A DNA stretch of 28,221 bases. Origin: an uncultured Butyricicoccus sp. GTDB taxonomy: Bacteria; Bacillota; Clostridia; Oscillospirales; Butyricicoccaceae. The notes under the pieces are model-generated. The model saw only the letters and a program-made list of their open reading frames with translations, did no database searches and was not told where the DNA came from. This document shows, piece after piece, positions 7,012-15,275 of this stretch. The translations under genes and the position numbers were made by a program. Location: positions 1 to 28,221 of the forward strand of contig USSI01000002.1 in NCBI GenBank assembly GCA_900557315.1. Reading direction: 5' to 3'. Every line of letters begins with the position of its first letter. The first letter of the stretch is position 1.

Positions 7012-8619
7012 TTACGTTTTGATGCGTTTTTTCCGGAAATATCCGAGATAGAGCACCGCTGCCGCCATGCTCCAGAAGTAGGCCATCATGTACGGCACCT
7101 CAAAGATATTCTCGAAATAGCAGTGCACCAGCACGCCGCACATGCCCGCAAACATGGACACCGCCAGCACGCGCGTACGGTCGGTCTGGCTGTAGCCCGT
7201 GCGCCCGATCGAGCGCAGGCACCACAGCACCATGCCGATCAGCAGGATGATAAAGAAAATCAGACCGATATAGCCCATTTCCACAAGGGTTTTGAGATAA
7301 TAGTTATCCATGTAGAAATATTCGAAGGTTTCGGTCTCCTCGATCACCTTGTTCTGCATGGCGACCGCGCCGCCGAACCGGCCGAGGCCGAAGCCCAGCC
7401 AGGAATTGGCGCTGTGCAGCAGGTCAAGGCCGGTTTCCCACCGCACCATGCGGCCCGCGCGCTGGCTGGCTTCCACATAGTCGGCGGTGAACAGGTAGGT
7501 GATGCGCGTGGCAATGGACGGGATGGCAATCAGCGCGCCCGCGCCCGCCACGCCCATCAGCGCGATCAGGCGGCGGTCCAGGAAGATGGCGAACACAATG
7601 ACCGCCACCACAAGGCCGCCCCACGCGCCCTTGGAGAAGGTGAAGATGCAGCACAGGCACATCATGCCGGTGCCGCAGATCGCGAGCACCTTGACCCACA
7701 TCTTTTTGCTGTAATATGCGATGCCCGCCACCATGGGCGCGAACAGCACAAGCAGGCTGCCCATAATGTTCGGGCTGCCGGTGATTGAATATACGCGCGT
7801 GCGTACGTTTTCCTCGGTCTGGGAAACCCAGCTTTCCGGGATCGGTGCGGCGACAATATACTGATAAATGCCGTGCGCCGCCACGACGAGCGCCATCGCG
7901 ACAAGCGTGCCATAAAAAATGGCAAAATCGCGGTCATCCTCAATCAAGCGGGTGACAAGGAAGAACCAGAGCAGATACTGCACAACCGCACGGTAACCAT
8001 CGACCGCAATCCCCATATCGGGCGACACCGCGCACATCAGGAAGAACCCGACTGCGATGAACAGCAGCAGATATGCATCTACCGGCGTGGCGCGGGACTG
8101 GACAGGCGCGCGCTTCATTGCGGTGTGCCACAGGATGTAGGCGACCGCCGCGAGCATCATGCCTTCGTCCCAGACCGAGCCGATAAAGCCGGGCAGATAC
8201 CCCATTGTCGTCGATGCCCACCGGATCAGCACGTCCAGCGGCAGGTACAGCGCCAGACAGATCAGCAGCAGGCCGCGCACGCCGGCAAAGCGGAACGCCT
8301 TCCCGATGATGCCGCCGCCCAAAAAGGCCGAAACCGGCCTCCAGATGGCAAGGCAGATGCGGTAAATCAGGCTCTCAGCCGCTGCATCGCCTAAGCGCTC
8401 GGCAAAGCGCCGCAGCGCCGCCATGATGCGCGCGTAGCGGCTGTTTGCTGCCGTGCAGATCGGCACGGCGCAGAAATGCTCCCATATCTGTCGGAAGCGG
8501 GAGTCCGGGTAGGCCCTGCGTATCCGGTTAAAAAAGCCCGCGATGATGCCCTCGTGGTACCACTCGCGCAGGCGCATGACCGCCCGGACAAGCAGGCTGT
8601 TTTGAAAAATCGCTTTCAT
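7012..8619 (-). CDS. O-antigen ligase / Wzy-like family membrane protein
   Basis: Polytopic membrane protein of 535 residues, probably acting in export or ligation of a surface polysaccharide; the true substrate is unknown. An unusual cytoplasmic N-terminal region (about 1-105, rich in Arg and Tyr) precedes roughly ten to twelve hydrophobic segments. The large loop between late helices (ADYVEASQRAGRMVRWETGLDL, then SWLGFGLGRFGGAV) has the G-x-G-x-G / R-x-x-x-W pattern typical of the Wzy_C/O-antigen-ligase superfamily, with the conserved DNYYLKTLVEMGYIGLI following. The ATG at 8619 is four bases after the DUF4330 stop and lacks a clear ribosome binding site, so it probably depends on coupling. 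No other polysaccharide genes are in the window. Confidence 0.8.
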   Translation of the reverse strand: MKAIFQNSLLVRAVMRLREWYHEGIIAGFFNRIRRAYPDSRFRQIWEHFCAVPICTAANSRYARIMAALRRFAERLGDAAAESLIYRICLAIWRPVSAFLGGGIIGKAFRFAGVRGLLLICLALYLPLDVLIRWASTTMGYLPGFIGSVWDEGMMLAAVAYILWHTAMKRAPVQSRATPVDAYLLLFIAVGFFLMCAVSPDMGIAVDGYRAVVQYLLWFFLVTRLIEDDRDFAIFYGTLVAMALVVAAHGIYQYIVAAPIPESWVSQTEENVRTRVYSITGSPNIMGSLLVLFAPMVAGIAYYSKKMWVKVLAICGTGMMCLCCIFTFSKGAWGGLVVAVIVFAIFLDRRLIALMGVAGAGALIAIPSIATRITYLFTADYVEASQRAGRMVRWETGLDLLHSANSWLGFGLGRFGGAVAMQNKVIEETETFEYFYMDNYYLKTLVEMGYIGLIFFIILLIGMVLWCLRSIGRTGYSQTDRTRVLAVSMFAGMCGVLVHCYFENIFEVPYMMAYFWSMAAAVLYLGYFRKKRIKT

Positions 8620-8623
8620 AGGC

Positions 8624-9130
8624 TTATTCGTCCGCAATATCGACCATGTCGATGTTGCCGGTGGTCTCAAAGTCGTCGGTCTTTACGATAAAGGTGCGGC
8701 CCGCGCGCACTTCCTGCGTGCCGATCGACGGGGCGGCCGTGCCCTTGGGCACGGTGGTCTCGATGGTGAACACCAGGTCCTTCTTGCTCGGGTCAAGCGC
8801 GTTGACGATGCTGCCGTCCGCCGTGGTCACCTGCTGCACGTAGTCCTCGATCTGCATATCCGTAATCTCGGCATTGGTAAACGAGCTGCCGCTGACGATT
8901 TTCTTGCCGACCTGGCTGTTGCGCTGCACCTCTTCCACCAGGAAGGGCGTTGCGCCGCGCACGCGGACGGTCACGGTCATGGACACCTGGGGCGATGTAA
9001 TCTCCGAAATCTGCGGCGCAAACAGCTTGTAGCCCACGCCGGCGACAACGGCAATCGCGGCAATCAATACCAGCAGATCGACGATATTGATAACGCCGAA
9101 CAGCTTGCCCTTTTCATTGATAACTTTCAT
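8624..9130 (-). CDS. DUF4330 domain membrane-anchored protein
   Basis: 168 residues: short cytoplasmic N-terminus with FGVINIVDLLV, one membrane helix (about 16-36), then an extracellular region predicted rich in beta strands. This matches DUF4330 proteins, which in Clostridia commonly sit next to O-antigen-ligase family genes as here; function is unknown, an accessory role for the neighbouring membrane enzyme is inference. The ATG at 9130 has GGAGG six bases upstream and a near-consensus promoter about 45 bases upstream. Four-base gap to the next gene, so one operon. Confidence 0.85.
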   Translation of the reverse strand: MKVINEKGKLFGVINIVDLLVLIAAIAVVAGVGYKLFAPQISEITSPQVSMTVTVRVRGATPFLVEEVQRNSQVGKKIVSGSSFTNAEITDMQIEDYVQQVTTADGSIVNALDPSKKDLVFTIETTVPKGTAAPSIGTQEVRAGRTFIVKTDDFETTGNIDMVDIADE

Positions 9131-9173
9131 GTTTTTCCTCCGCTTTGGTAATGGTTCTGGAATTTACCATGCT

Positions 9174-9182
9174 ATTATATCA
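9174..9182 (-). promoter_or_regulatory. Extended -10 promoter of the DUF4330 operon
   Basis: Minus strand TATAAT (9174-9179) preceded by TG at 9181-9182, an extended -10. The -35 is poor. Position fits the DUF4330 start. Confidence 0.65.
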
Positions 9183-9237
9183 TAGACTTTTTCATTTTAA
9201 AAGCCTTATTCCAGCGCCAATGTGCGAAGGCGCCCGG

Positions 9238-9453
9238 TCATCCCGCCAGCGAGCGCAGCCAGTCCGCCAGCCGGAAGCGGAATTCCACCTGCCCCTCCGC
9301 TTCGCGCACGCACTCCGCCGCCTCCGCCGGGGCGACCGAAAACGCCGTGCACCACCATGCCGCGCGCGGCTGCAACGGCGCAAACGCGCCCACCGCGAGT
9401 ACGCAGGCTGCGGTAAAAATGGCCGCCGCGGCCTGCCTGTCCTGTTTTTTCAT
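9238..9453 (-). CDS. Possible small secreted or membrane protein (71 residues)
   Basis: Not a recognised family. It starts MKKQDRQAAAAIFTAACVL, a positively charged N-terminus followed by a hydrophobic stretch (about 8-26) that reads as a signal or anchor, then a Trp/Cys-containing segment and an acidic to mixed C-terminus. Third positions are strongly G/C like the neighbours, which supports coding. Against it, the start codon comes immediately after the T run of the ispE terminator and the only ribosome-binding-like sequence (GGCGG) is inside the terminator stem. It could be translated from readthrough transcripts. Confidence 0.45.
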   Translation of the reverse strand: MKKQDRQAAAAIFTAACVLAVGAFAPLQPRAAWWCTAFSVAPAEAAECVREAEGQVEFRFRLADWLRSLAG

Positions 9454-9504
9454 AACAAAAACCGCCTTCCGTCAACTGGTGTACCCAGTATGCCCGGAAG
9501 GCGG
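9454..9504 (-). terminator. Intrinsic terminator of ispE
   Basis: Arms CCGCCTTCCG (9495-9504) and CGGAAGGCGG (9462-9471) on the minus strand, with an inner ACTGG/CCAGT pairing, followed by TTTTTGTT. It begins a few bases after the ispE stop. Confidence 0.85.
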
Positions 9505-9509
9505 CTGCA

Positions 9510-10409
9510 TTATACGGTTTCGGTCAGGAAGGTGTCCGCGAAGCGGCGGGACAGCATCTTCGCCGCGGTTTTGGCGCGGCCCTCGTCCGAGAACAGGCCG
9601 TAGACTGTCGGTCCGGAGCCGCTCATCAGCGTGCCGTCCGCGCCGTTCTCGGTCAGGCACGCCTTGATCTCGCCGATCTGGCGGCGCCCCGACGCGGTTA
9701 CCGCCTCCATCACATTGGACAGGCGCTTGCAGATGCCTGCAAAATCGCCCTTTTCGAGCGCCTTTATCATCCCGGCGGTGTCCGGGCGCTTTTTGATATC
9801 CACCGCGTCGATCGCCTGATAAACCTCCCTGGTGGAGACCGCAAACGGCGGCTTGCACAGCACCACCCAGCAGTGCGGCATGGGCGCGAGTGCGGTCAGC
9901 TCCTCGCCGATGCCCTCGGCGAGCATGGTGCCGCCGCGCAGGCAATAGGGTACGTCCGCGCCCAGTTTCAGCCCCATTGCGCACAGTTCATCGTCAGTCA
10001 GCCCGGTGGCGTGCAGCGCGGAAAGCGCGCGCAGCACCGCCGCCGCGTCGGTCGAGCCGCCGGCCAGCCCCGCCGCGACCGGGATGCGCTTTTCGATATG
10101 GATTTCGCAGGTCCCGAGCAGCGCGCCCGTCTCCCGATAGAACAGGTCGGCCGCGCGGTACGCGAGATTGCGCTCGTCCACCGGCAGATAGGGCAGGTTG
10201 CAGGTCAGGATGATGCCGCGCGGCTTGCGCTCGCCGTGCGTCACAGTGACCTTGACCGTATCGTGCAGCGCAACCGACTGCATGACCATTTTGACCGTGT
10301 GATAACCATCCTCACGCCGGCCGGTCACGTCCAGCGTCAGGTTGATTTTGGCACGCGCCTGCACCGTGGTATCCGCGTGCGTAATTTCCTGTTTCTTTCC
10401 AAAAAGCAT
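9510..10409 (-). CDS. ispE: 4-diphosphocytidyl-2-C-methyl-D-erythritol kinase IspE
   Basis: GHMP kinase of the MEP (non-mevalonate) isoprenoid pathway that phosphorylates the 2-hydroxyl of CDP-methylerythritol. 299 residues; ARAKINLTLDV near residue 18, the phosphate-binding motif PVAAGLAGGSTDAAAV at about 110-125, the LGADVPYC motif with the catalytic Asp, and the C-terminal MSGSGPTVYGLF loop are all intact. A short extension (about 17 residues, MLFGKKQEITH) precedes the usual start. ATG 10409 has GAGG upstream. It follows the PHP phosphatase gene after 54 bases, which hold a small GC-rich hairpin, and ends at a strong terminator. Confidence 0.94.
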   Translation of the reverse strand: MLFGKKQEITHADTTVQARAKINLTLDVTGRREDGYHTVKMVMQSVALHDTVKVTVTHGERKPRGIILTCNLPYLPVDERNLAYRAADLFYRETGALLGTCEIHIEKRIPVAAGLAGGSTDAAAVLRALSALHATGLTDDELCAMGLKLGADVPYCLRGGTMLAEGIGEELTALAPMPHCWVVLCKPPFAVSTREVYQAIDAVDIKKRPDTAGMIKALEKGDFAGICKRLSNVMEAVTASGRRQIGEIKACLTENGADGTLMSGSGPTVYGLFSDEGRAKTAAKMLSRRFADTFLTETV

Positions 10410-10463
10410 AATATCCTCAAGCCTTTGATTGAATTACCCCCGCACCGCAGCAGGGGGATGGGG

Positions 10464-11264
10464 TCAGCCCAGCGCGACCTGCTCGGGTACGCGGTTCCGG
10501 AACACCGTGACGCTGGTAAAGCCCGCGTCGCGCGCGTTGCGCACACAGTCGTCAAAGCCGCGGCCGACGTTGTCCAGCGCGTGTGAGTCCGAGCCGATCG
10601 AGATGCGCTCGCCGCCCATGCGCCGGTATTCGTACAGGATGTCCTGCGGCGGGCCGACCTTTTTCATCCAGCCGCCCAGGCCTGCCGCGTTCAGTTCGAG
10701 CGCATAGCCGTGGTCGATGCACGCGCGCAGCACCTGCTGGACGCGGTCCATGTAGTGGTCGAAGGACGGCACATAGTCGCCGTGCTTCATCACGCGCAGC
10801 GGATAGTCGATGTGCGCCAGCACGTCAAACCCGCCGTGCGCCTCCATTTCGAGCATCTGGTCGAAGTATTCGTGCAGGAACGCGTCGCAGTCCAGATTCG
10901 CGTAGTCGTGGAAGTAGATGTCCAGATCGTTGGGCATGGCGTGCAGCGAGCCGATCACCATGTCCAGTTCATGCGAGCGGATAAACGCATCCGCCGCAGG
11001 GTCCGCATGGATTTCACCGATCTCAATCCCGGTGAGCACCTCGATCTCACCGGAAAACGCCTGCTTCGCCGCGCGGATATCGCGCAGGCAGGCCTCCACG
11101 TCCCGGTTTTCGGACGGGCCGCGCGTGCGGAAAAAGTCCAGATGGTCGGTGATGCCGATGATGTCCAGCCCCGCGTCCACGCAGGCGCGCACCTTGTCCG
11201 CCACCGTCTGGGGCGAGGCCGCGTCCACCGAATATTCCGTGTGCATGTGCAAATCCACTCGCAT
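10464..11264 (-). CDS. PHP-domain phosphatase, histidinol-phosphatase (HisJ/HisK) type
   Basis: Metal-dependent phosphoesterase of 266 residues. PHP motifs are complete: H6-x-H8 (DLHMHTEYS), D40-H41 (ITDHLDF), E81 (GIEIGE), H108 (GSLHAM), H151 (LAHIDYP) and D226-x-H228 (GSDSHAL), giving a trinuclear metal site. It resembles Firmicutes histidinol-phosphatases, but no his genes are nearby, so the substrate may differ. The ATG at 11264 starts the family N-terminus (MRVDLHMH); the longer frame would overlap the CPBP gene. It follows CPBP after 17 bases, and ispE follows it. Confidence 0.85.
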   Translation of the reverse strand: MRVDLHMHTEYSVDAASPQTVADKVRACVDAGLDIIGITDHLDFFRTRGPSENRDVEACLRDIRAAKQAFSGEIEVLTGIEIGEIHADPAADAFIRSHELDMVIGSLHAMPNDLDIYFHDYANLDCDAFLHEYFDQMLEMEAHGGFDVLAHIDYPLRVMKHGDYVPSFDHYMDRVQQVLRACIDHGYALELNAAGLGGWMKKVGPPQDILYEYRRMGGERISIGSDSHALDNVGRGFDDCVRNARDAGFTSVTVFRNRVPEQVALG

Positions 11265-11281
11265 TACCTGTTTCCGCCTTT

Positions 11282-12172
11282 CTAAGCAAACATGAGCGCG
11301 GTCTCCACAAAGCAGGCCACGATTGCCGCCGTCATTCCGATATTGCAAAAGATCGTCTGCATCGAGGGCGCGCACGGCCCGTGTTCCCACACCTGCTTTT
11401 TCCAGCCGCGCACGAGCAGGATGACGCCCGCAGCCGTGAGCGCGGGCCAGCTGAGCAGATACAGCATGGGCAGCAGGCCGCTGTCCGGCAGCAGGAACAC
11501 AACAAACGACCCATACACATTAAACAGCATATGCAGCACGATGGGCGTTTTGATCGAGCCGGTGTAAAAATACGCATACGCCTGCAGCAGGCCGAGCGCA
11601 AACGCATAGAAGAACTGGCTCACGTTCGCGTGGTACAGGCCGAACAGCAGCGCCGAGACCAGCGCGGCAGGCTTCTGCCCATAGCGCGCCAGCCGCCCCG
11701 CGAGCAGGCCGCGGAACAGCAGCTCCTCGCAGACCGGGCCGATGATGCACGCCCCGAGCAGCACGACCGGCAGCGGCATCATGTTAAAGGTCTCGGTCAC
11801 CATATCGACCGGCTGAAGCCCCGCGATGCGGTAAATCAGATCGTTAAGCGCCGAGCCGATGAGCGAACCCACCCACATCAGCGCCGCGCCGATCACAAAC
11901 CACCGCCCGAGGAGCCGCGGTGTTGCCCCGCGGCGCGTGAGCGGCGGCGCAGGCACCTTCCGGCACAGCCGGTAACACAGCGGCAGCGCGATGAGATAGT
12001 ACCCCACCAGCGCAAGCAGATAATATGTGGTTGCATCCGCGTTGAGCATACCCGCAAACCCCGCCAGCATCAGCAGCACCTGCCAGACCAGCGCGCACGC
12101 CAAGGTCAGCACGAGCGACCAGCCCAGGCGGGAACAATATTTTTTCTCCTGCCGGAGATCGTTTTCCTGCAT
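11282..12172 (-). CDS. CPBP family intramembrane metalloprotease
   Basis: Membrane protein of 296 residues with about eight hydrophobic segments. The Abi/CAAX-protease motifs are present: EELLFRG (motif 1, EExxxR), FGLYHAN (motif 2, catalytic His) and HMLFNVYG (motif 3). Family members include Rce1-like proteases and bacteriocin self-immunity proteins; the role here is unknown. The start at ATG 12172 (MQENDLRQ) is chosen because GGGGGC precedes it; an ATG four codons upstream directly abuts a hairpin and lacks a binding site. First gene of a CPBP-PHP-ispE unit downstream of ackA. Confidence 0.86.
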   Translation of the reverse strand: MQENDLRQEKKYCSRLGWSLVLTLACALVWQVLLMLAGFAGMLNADATTYYLLALVGYYLIALPLCYRLCRKVPAPPLTRRGATPRLLGRWFVIGAALMWVGSLIGSALNDLIYRIAGLQPVDMVTETFNMMPLPVVLLGACIIGPVCEELLFRGLLAGRLARYGQKPAALVSALLFGLYHANVSQFFYAFALGLLQAYAYFYTGSIKTPIVLHMLFNVYGSFVVFLLPDSGLLPMLYLLSWPALTAAGVILLVRGWKKQVWEHGPCAPSMQTIFCNIGMTAAIVACFVETALMFA

Positions 12173-12187
12173 AATAGCCCCCATGCG

Positions 12188-12232
12188 GCAGAAAAACAGG
12201 GCAAAGCCTTGCCGCCCCGCCCCGTTTTCTGC
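12188..12232 (-). terminator. Probable terminator or attenuator after ackA
   Basis: Imperfect long stem: GCAGAAAAC pairs with GTTTTTCTGC (one bulge), with a GC-rich inner stem. It starts 10 bases after the ackA stop. The T run is within the outer stem, so partial termination with readthrough into CPBP is plausible. Confidence 0.5.
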
Positions 12233-12242
12233 ATTCTCTGTG

Positions 12243-13457
12243 TTACTTGGCCGCGTTTGCCTCGTTTACCAGACGCTCGGTGTCCTTCGCGATCATCAGC
12301 TCCTCGTTGGTGGGGATGACCAGCACGCGGACACGCGCCCAGTCGATGGAGATGTCCATCTGTCTGCCGCGGTACTTGTTCTTCTCGGGATCAATCTTGA
12401 TGCCGAGATACTCCATATGCTCGCAAACGTCCCAGCGGACCGAGCGGTCGTTCTCGCCGACGCCCGCGGTGAAGATGATGGCGTCCACGCCGCCCATCTC
12501 CGCGATGTACGAACCGATGATCTTCTTAACCGAAAGGTTGAACATCTCCTTGGCCAGCGCCGCACGGGCGTTGCCGTCCGCGATTGCGGTGTCGAGGTCG
12601 CGGAAGTCGGAAGAAACGCCCGAAATGCCCAGCATACCGGACTTCTTGTTCAGGATGTTGATGACCTCCGCCGCGGAGATATTCTCATGCTCCGCCAGGA
12701 ACTCGATGATCGCAGGGTCAAGGTTGCCGGCGCGGGTGCCCATCGGCAGGCCGTCCAGCGGGGTGAAGCCCATCGAAGTATCATAGCTCTTGCCGCGGTT
12801 GATCGCGCAGATCGAAGAGCCGTTGCCGAGGTGGCAGGTAATCAGGCGCAGATCCTCCATCGGACGGCCGAGCATCTCGGCAGCCTGCTGGGAAACATAC
12901 TTGTGGCTGGTGCCGTGGAAGCCGTAGCGGCGGATCTTGTACTTCTCATAGTACTCGTACGGGATGGCGTACATGTAGTGCGACTGCGGCATCGTCTGAT
13001 GGAACGCGGTATCGAATACGGCGACCATCGGAACGTCCGGGCCCATAACGTCGCGGCAAGCCTGGATGCCGATCAGGTTGGGCGGATTGTGCAGCGGCGC
13101 GAGCGGGACGCAGTCCTCGATCGCCTTGAGCACCTTCTCGGTGATGATAACGCTGTCCGAGAAGAATTCGCCGCCGTGCACCACGCGGTGGCCGACCGCG
13201 TCGATCTCGCTCATGGAGGAAATGACGCCCTTTTCGGGATCGAGCAGCACGTCGATAACCGCCTGGATCGCTTCCTTATGGGTCGGCATCGCGATTTCGA
13301 ACCTGAACTTCTCATCCGACTTGTTGCTGGTGTGCGTCAATACGCCGTCAATGCCGATGCGCTCGCACAGGCCCTTGGCCATGACCTCGCCCGACTCGGT
13401 GTCAAGCAGCTGGTACTTCAGCGAAGAGCTGCCAGCGTTGATAACCAGAACTTTCAT
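12243..13457 (-). CDS. ackA: Acetate kinase AckA
   Basis: Interconverts acetyl phosphate and acetate with ATP, the last step of acetate fermentation. 404 residues of the ASKHA fold: [15 protein letters not shown] at the N-terminus (Asn7, Ser10-12 region), [14 protein letters not shown], the nucleotide-binding HLGNGSS and GRxxDTSMG-type loop ([18 protein letters not shown]) and FTAGVGEND. Start at ATG 13457 (MKVLVINAG) with AGGGAG upstream; an in-frame TTG two codons earlier is less likely. No pta gene is adjacent in the window. Divergent from tmcAL, whose enzyme uses acetate. Confidence 0.97.
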   Translation of the reverse strand: MKVLVINAGSSSLKYQLLDTESGEVMAKGLCERIGIDGVLTHTSNKSDEKFRFEIAMPTHKEAIQAVIDVLLDPEKGVISSMSEIDAVGHRVVHGGEFFSDSVIITEKVLKAIEDCVPLAPLHNPPNLIGIQACRDVMGPDVPMVAVFDTAFHQTMPQSHYMYAIPYEYYEKYKIRRYGFHGTSHKYVSQQAAEMLGRPMEDLRLITCHLGNGSSICAINRGKSYDTSMGFTPLDGLPMGTRAGNLDPAIIEFLAEHENISAAEVINILNKKSGMLGISGVSSDFRDLDTAIADGNARAALAKEMFNLSVKKIIGSYIAEMGGVDAIIFTAGVGENDRSVRWDVCEHMEYLGIKIDPEKNKYRGRQMDISIDWARVRVLVIPTNEELMIAKDTERLVNEANAAK

Positions 13458-13532
13458 TTGCAAAACTCCCTCATGCCGTATTTGGCGGCTTGCGTGAAGC
13501 CGCGGAAGCCGATATAATAATGCTGTAGTATT

Positions 13533-13561
13533 ATTTTACACGATCTGGTCAAAATGTACAA
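13533..13561 (-). promoter_or_regulatory. Sigma-A promoter of ackA
   Basis: Minus strand TTGTAC (13556-13561), 17-base spacer, TAAAAT (13533-13538). The leader then contains a perfect 7-bp hairpin (GCGGCTT/AAGCCGC, 13485-13503) about 27 bases before the start codon. Confidence 0.7.
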
Positions 13562-13616
13562 GCCATAATTTATCCGTACTTCACCAAAATTCCACCGCTT
13601 TTAAGGAGAATCGCCC

Positions 13617-14822
13617 ATGACCGTCTGCGGCATCGTCGCCGAATACAACCCCTTCCACGCGGGCCACGCGCACCATATCGCCGAGACGCGGCGCGTTTTG
13701 GGCGCAGATACCGCGGCCGTCTGCGCAATGAGCGGCAATTTTGTGCAGCGGGGCGACCTCGCGGTGATGGAGAAATACGCGCGCGCCGCGGCGGCGGTGC
13801 GCTGCGGCGCGGACCTTGTGCTGGAAACGCCGCTGTCCGCCTGCCTGTCCTCGGCGGAGGGGTTCGCGCGCGGCGCGGTCGCGCTGCTGGACGCGCTCGG
13901 CTGCGTCACCCACCTGTCGTTCGGCGCGGAACGGGCGGACCTTGCGCTTTTGCAGCGGGCGGCGGACCTGTCCCACCGGCAGGAGGAGGCCCTCCGGCAG
14001 GCGCTGGCCGCCGGCCTGCCCTATGCCGCGGCCATGCAGCAGGCGGTCGGCGCCGCCGACCCGGAAGCGGGGACGCTGCTCGCCAGCCCGAACAACACGC
14101 TCGCGGTCGAATACCTGTCCGCGCTGGATACGCTGGGCAGCCGGATGCAGCCGCTCGCCATTGAGCGGAAAGGCGGCGCGCACGACAGCGATACCCCGGC
14201 GGACGGCCTGCCCTCGGCGTCCTATCTGCGCGACCTGCTGGCGCGGGGGGACGCGGAAGCCTGCCGCCCGCTCATGCCGGAAGCATCCTTTGCCGTGCTC
14301 GAACAGGAAATACAGTCTGGCGCGGCGCCGGTCGTGCGGGACGCGGTCGATCAGGCCATCCTTGCGCACCTGCGGCGGCTGGATGCGGCCGCCCTCATCC
14401 CCTTTTGCAGCGGGGACAATGGGCTGGCGCACCGCCTGGCGGACGCGATCCGCGACAATACCAGCTTTTCCGAAATCTGCACCGCCGCGCAGACCCGGCG
14501 CTACCCGCTCGCGCGCGTGCGGCGCGTGCTGCTGCGCGCATGGCTCGGCCTGCCGCAGTCCGTATCGCCCGAGCCGCAGTATATCCGCGTGCTCGCCATC
14601 GGCAGGCAGGGGCGCACCATCCTGCGCCGCATGAAAGACACCTGCGCCCTGCCGGTCGTCATCAAGCCGGTCACCGAGCGCAGCCTGCCCGAAGATTTGC
14701 AGCCTGCCCTTGCGCGCGACGCGCTTGCGGACGACCTGTACGCCCTCGCTTACCCCGCGCCCGAATTGCGTGTGGGCGGCGGGCACTTCCGCAAAACGCC
14801 GTTCTGCCTGATAGACGGCTGA
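13617..14822 (+). CDS. tmcAL: tRNA(Met) cytidine acetate ligase TmcAL
   Basis: Forms N4-acetylcytidine at the wobble position of elongator tRNA-Met using acetate and ATP (acetyl-adenylate intermediate), as known for the Bacillus family. 401 residues: nucleotidyltransferase domain with GIVAEYNPFHAGHAHH (HxGH motif), AMSGNFVQRGD (38-47) and LASPNNTLAVEYL (about 160-172), then ERKGGAHDS and SASYLRDLL, typical of the family formerly called YlbM or DUF795. ATG 13617 has AAGGAG eight bases upstream. Very GC-rich third positions. Monocistronic, ending at a terminator; divergent from ackA across 159 bases. Confidence 0.93.
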   Translation: MTVCGIVAEYNPFHAGHAHHIAETRRVLGADTAAVCAMSGNFVQRGDLAVMEKYARAAAAVRCGADLVLETPLSACLSSAEGFARGAVALLDALGCVTHLSFGAERADLALLQRAADLSHRQEEALRQALAAGLPYAAAMQQAVGAADPEAGTLLASPNNTLAVEYLSALDTLGSRMQPLAIERKGGAHDSDTPADGLPSASYLRDLLARGDAEACRPLMPEASFAVLEQEIQSGAAPVVRDAVDQAILAHLRRLDAAALIPFCSGDNGLAHRLADAIRDNTSFSEICTAAQTRRYPLARVRRVLLRAWLGLPQSVSPEPQYIRVLAIGRQGRTILRRMKDTCALPVVIKPVTERSLPEDLQPALARDALADDLYALAYPAPELRVGGGHFRKTPFCLIDG

Positions 14823-14824
14823 TC

Positions 14825-14856
14825 TCCCGCTGTTTTTCCCGGCGGGAAATTTTTTT
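14825..14856 (+). terminator. Intrinsic terminator of tmcAL
   Basis: Arms TCCCGC and GCGGGA around an 11-base loop, then AAA and a run of seven T. It lies two bases after the tmcAL stop. Confidence 0.75.
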
Positions 14857-14866
14857 CGCCAACTAC

Positions 14867-14906
14867 TTGACCTGTCGTAGTAGTTCTGCTATGATTACTA
14901 CGACAG
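14867..14906 (+). promoter_or_regulatory. padR promoter with overlapping operator
   Basis: TTGACC (14867-14872), 17-base spacer, TATGAT (14890-14895). Perfect 11-bp inverted repeats CTGTCGTAGTA (14872-14882) and TACTACGACAG (14896-14906), 13 bases apart, bracket the -10 box. This is where a dimeric PadR repressor would be expected to bind to control its own operon. Confidence 0.8.
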
Positions 14907-14927
14907 ATAAAGTAGTGAGGTGAGGCC

Positions 14928-15275
14928 ATGCTGGGAAGCGATGTAATGCGCGGCTATAACGATATGCTCATCCTGTGCCTGCTGCTGGAGGGAGACTCGT
15001 ACGGCTATGCGGTTTCCCGCGAGATCGAGCAGCGCAGCGGCGGCGAGTACCCGATCAAGGAGACAACGCTCTATTCCGCGTTCGGGCGGCTGGAAAAGCA
15101 GGGGTACATCGTCCCCTATCAGGGCAGCGAGACGCAGGGCAGGCCGCGCACCTATTACACCATCACGGACGAGGGCCGCAAAGCCTATGCCGCCAAATGC
15201 GCGGAGTGGCAGGTGCTCAAGGCCGTAGTGGACCGTTTTGCAAAGGAGGATACGACAGATGGAAGCAATCCGTAA
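14928..15275 (+). CDS. PadR family transcriptional regulator
   Basis: Short winged-helix regulator of 115 residues (PadR subfamily 2 size). The helix-turn-helix region reads DMLILCLLLEGDSYGYAVSR then KETTLYSAFGRLEKQGYI, followed by the wing with GRPRTYYTIT and a short C-terminal dimerisation helix. ATG 14928 follows GTGAGGTGAGG. It overlaps the next gene by 17 bases. PadR proteins commonly pair with a HAAS-domain membrane protein, as here, and repress their own operon; the perfect inverted repeat over the promoter supports that. Effector unknown. Confidence 0.92.
   Translation: MLGSDVMRGYNDMLILCLLLEGDSYGYAVSREIEQRSGGEYPIKETTLYSAFGRLEKQGYIVPYQGSETQGRPRTYYTITDEGRKAYAAKCAEWQVLKAVVDRFAKEDTTDGSNP

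Noticed and set aside
9145..9603. 152-codon plus-strand ORF opposite the ispE terminator
   Set aside because: It crosses the terminator and overlaps ispE antisense; Arg-rich composition is typical of shadow frames.
12173..12184. Upstream ATG for the CPBP gene
   Set aside because: It directly follows the hairpin and has no binding site, whereas the ATG at 12172 has GGGGGC at proper distance.
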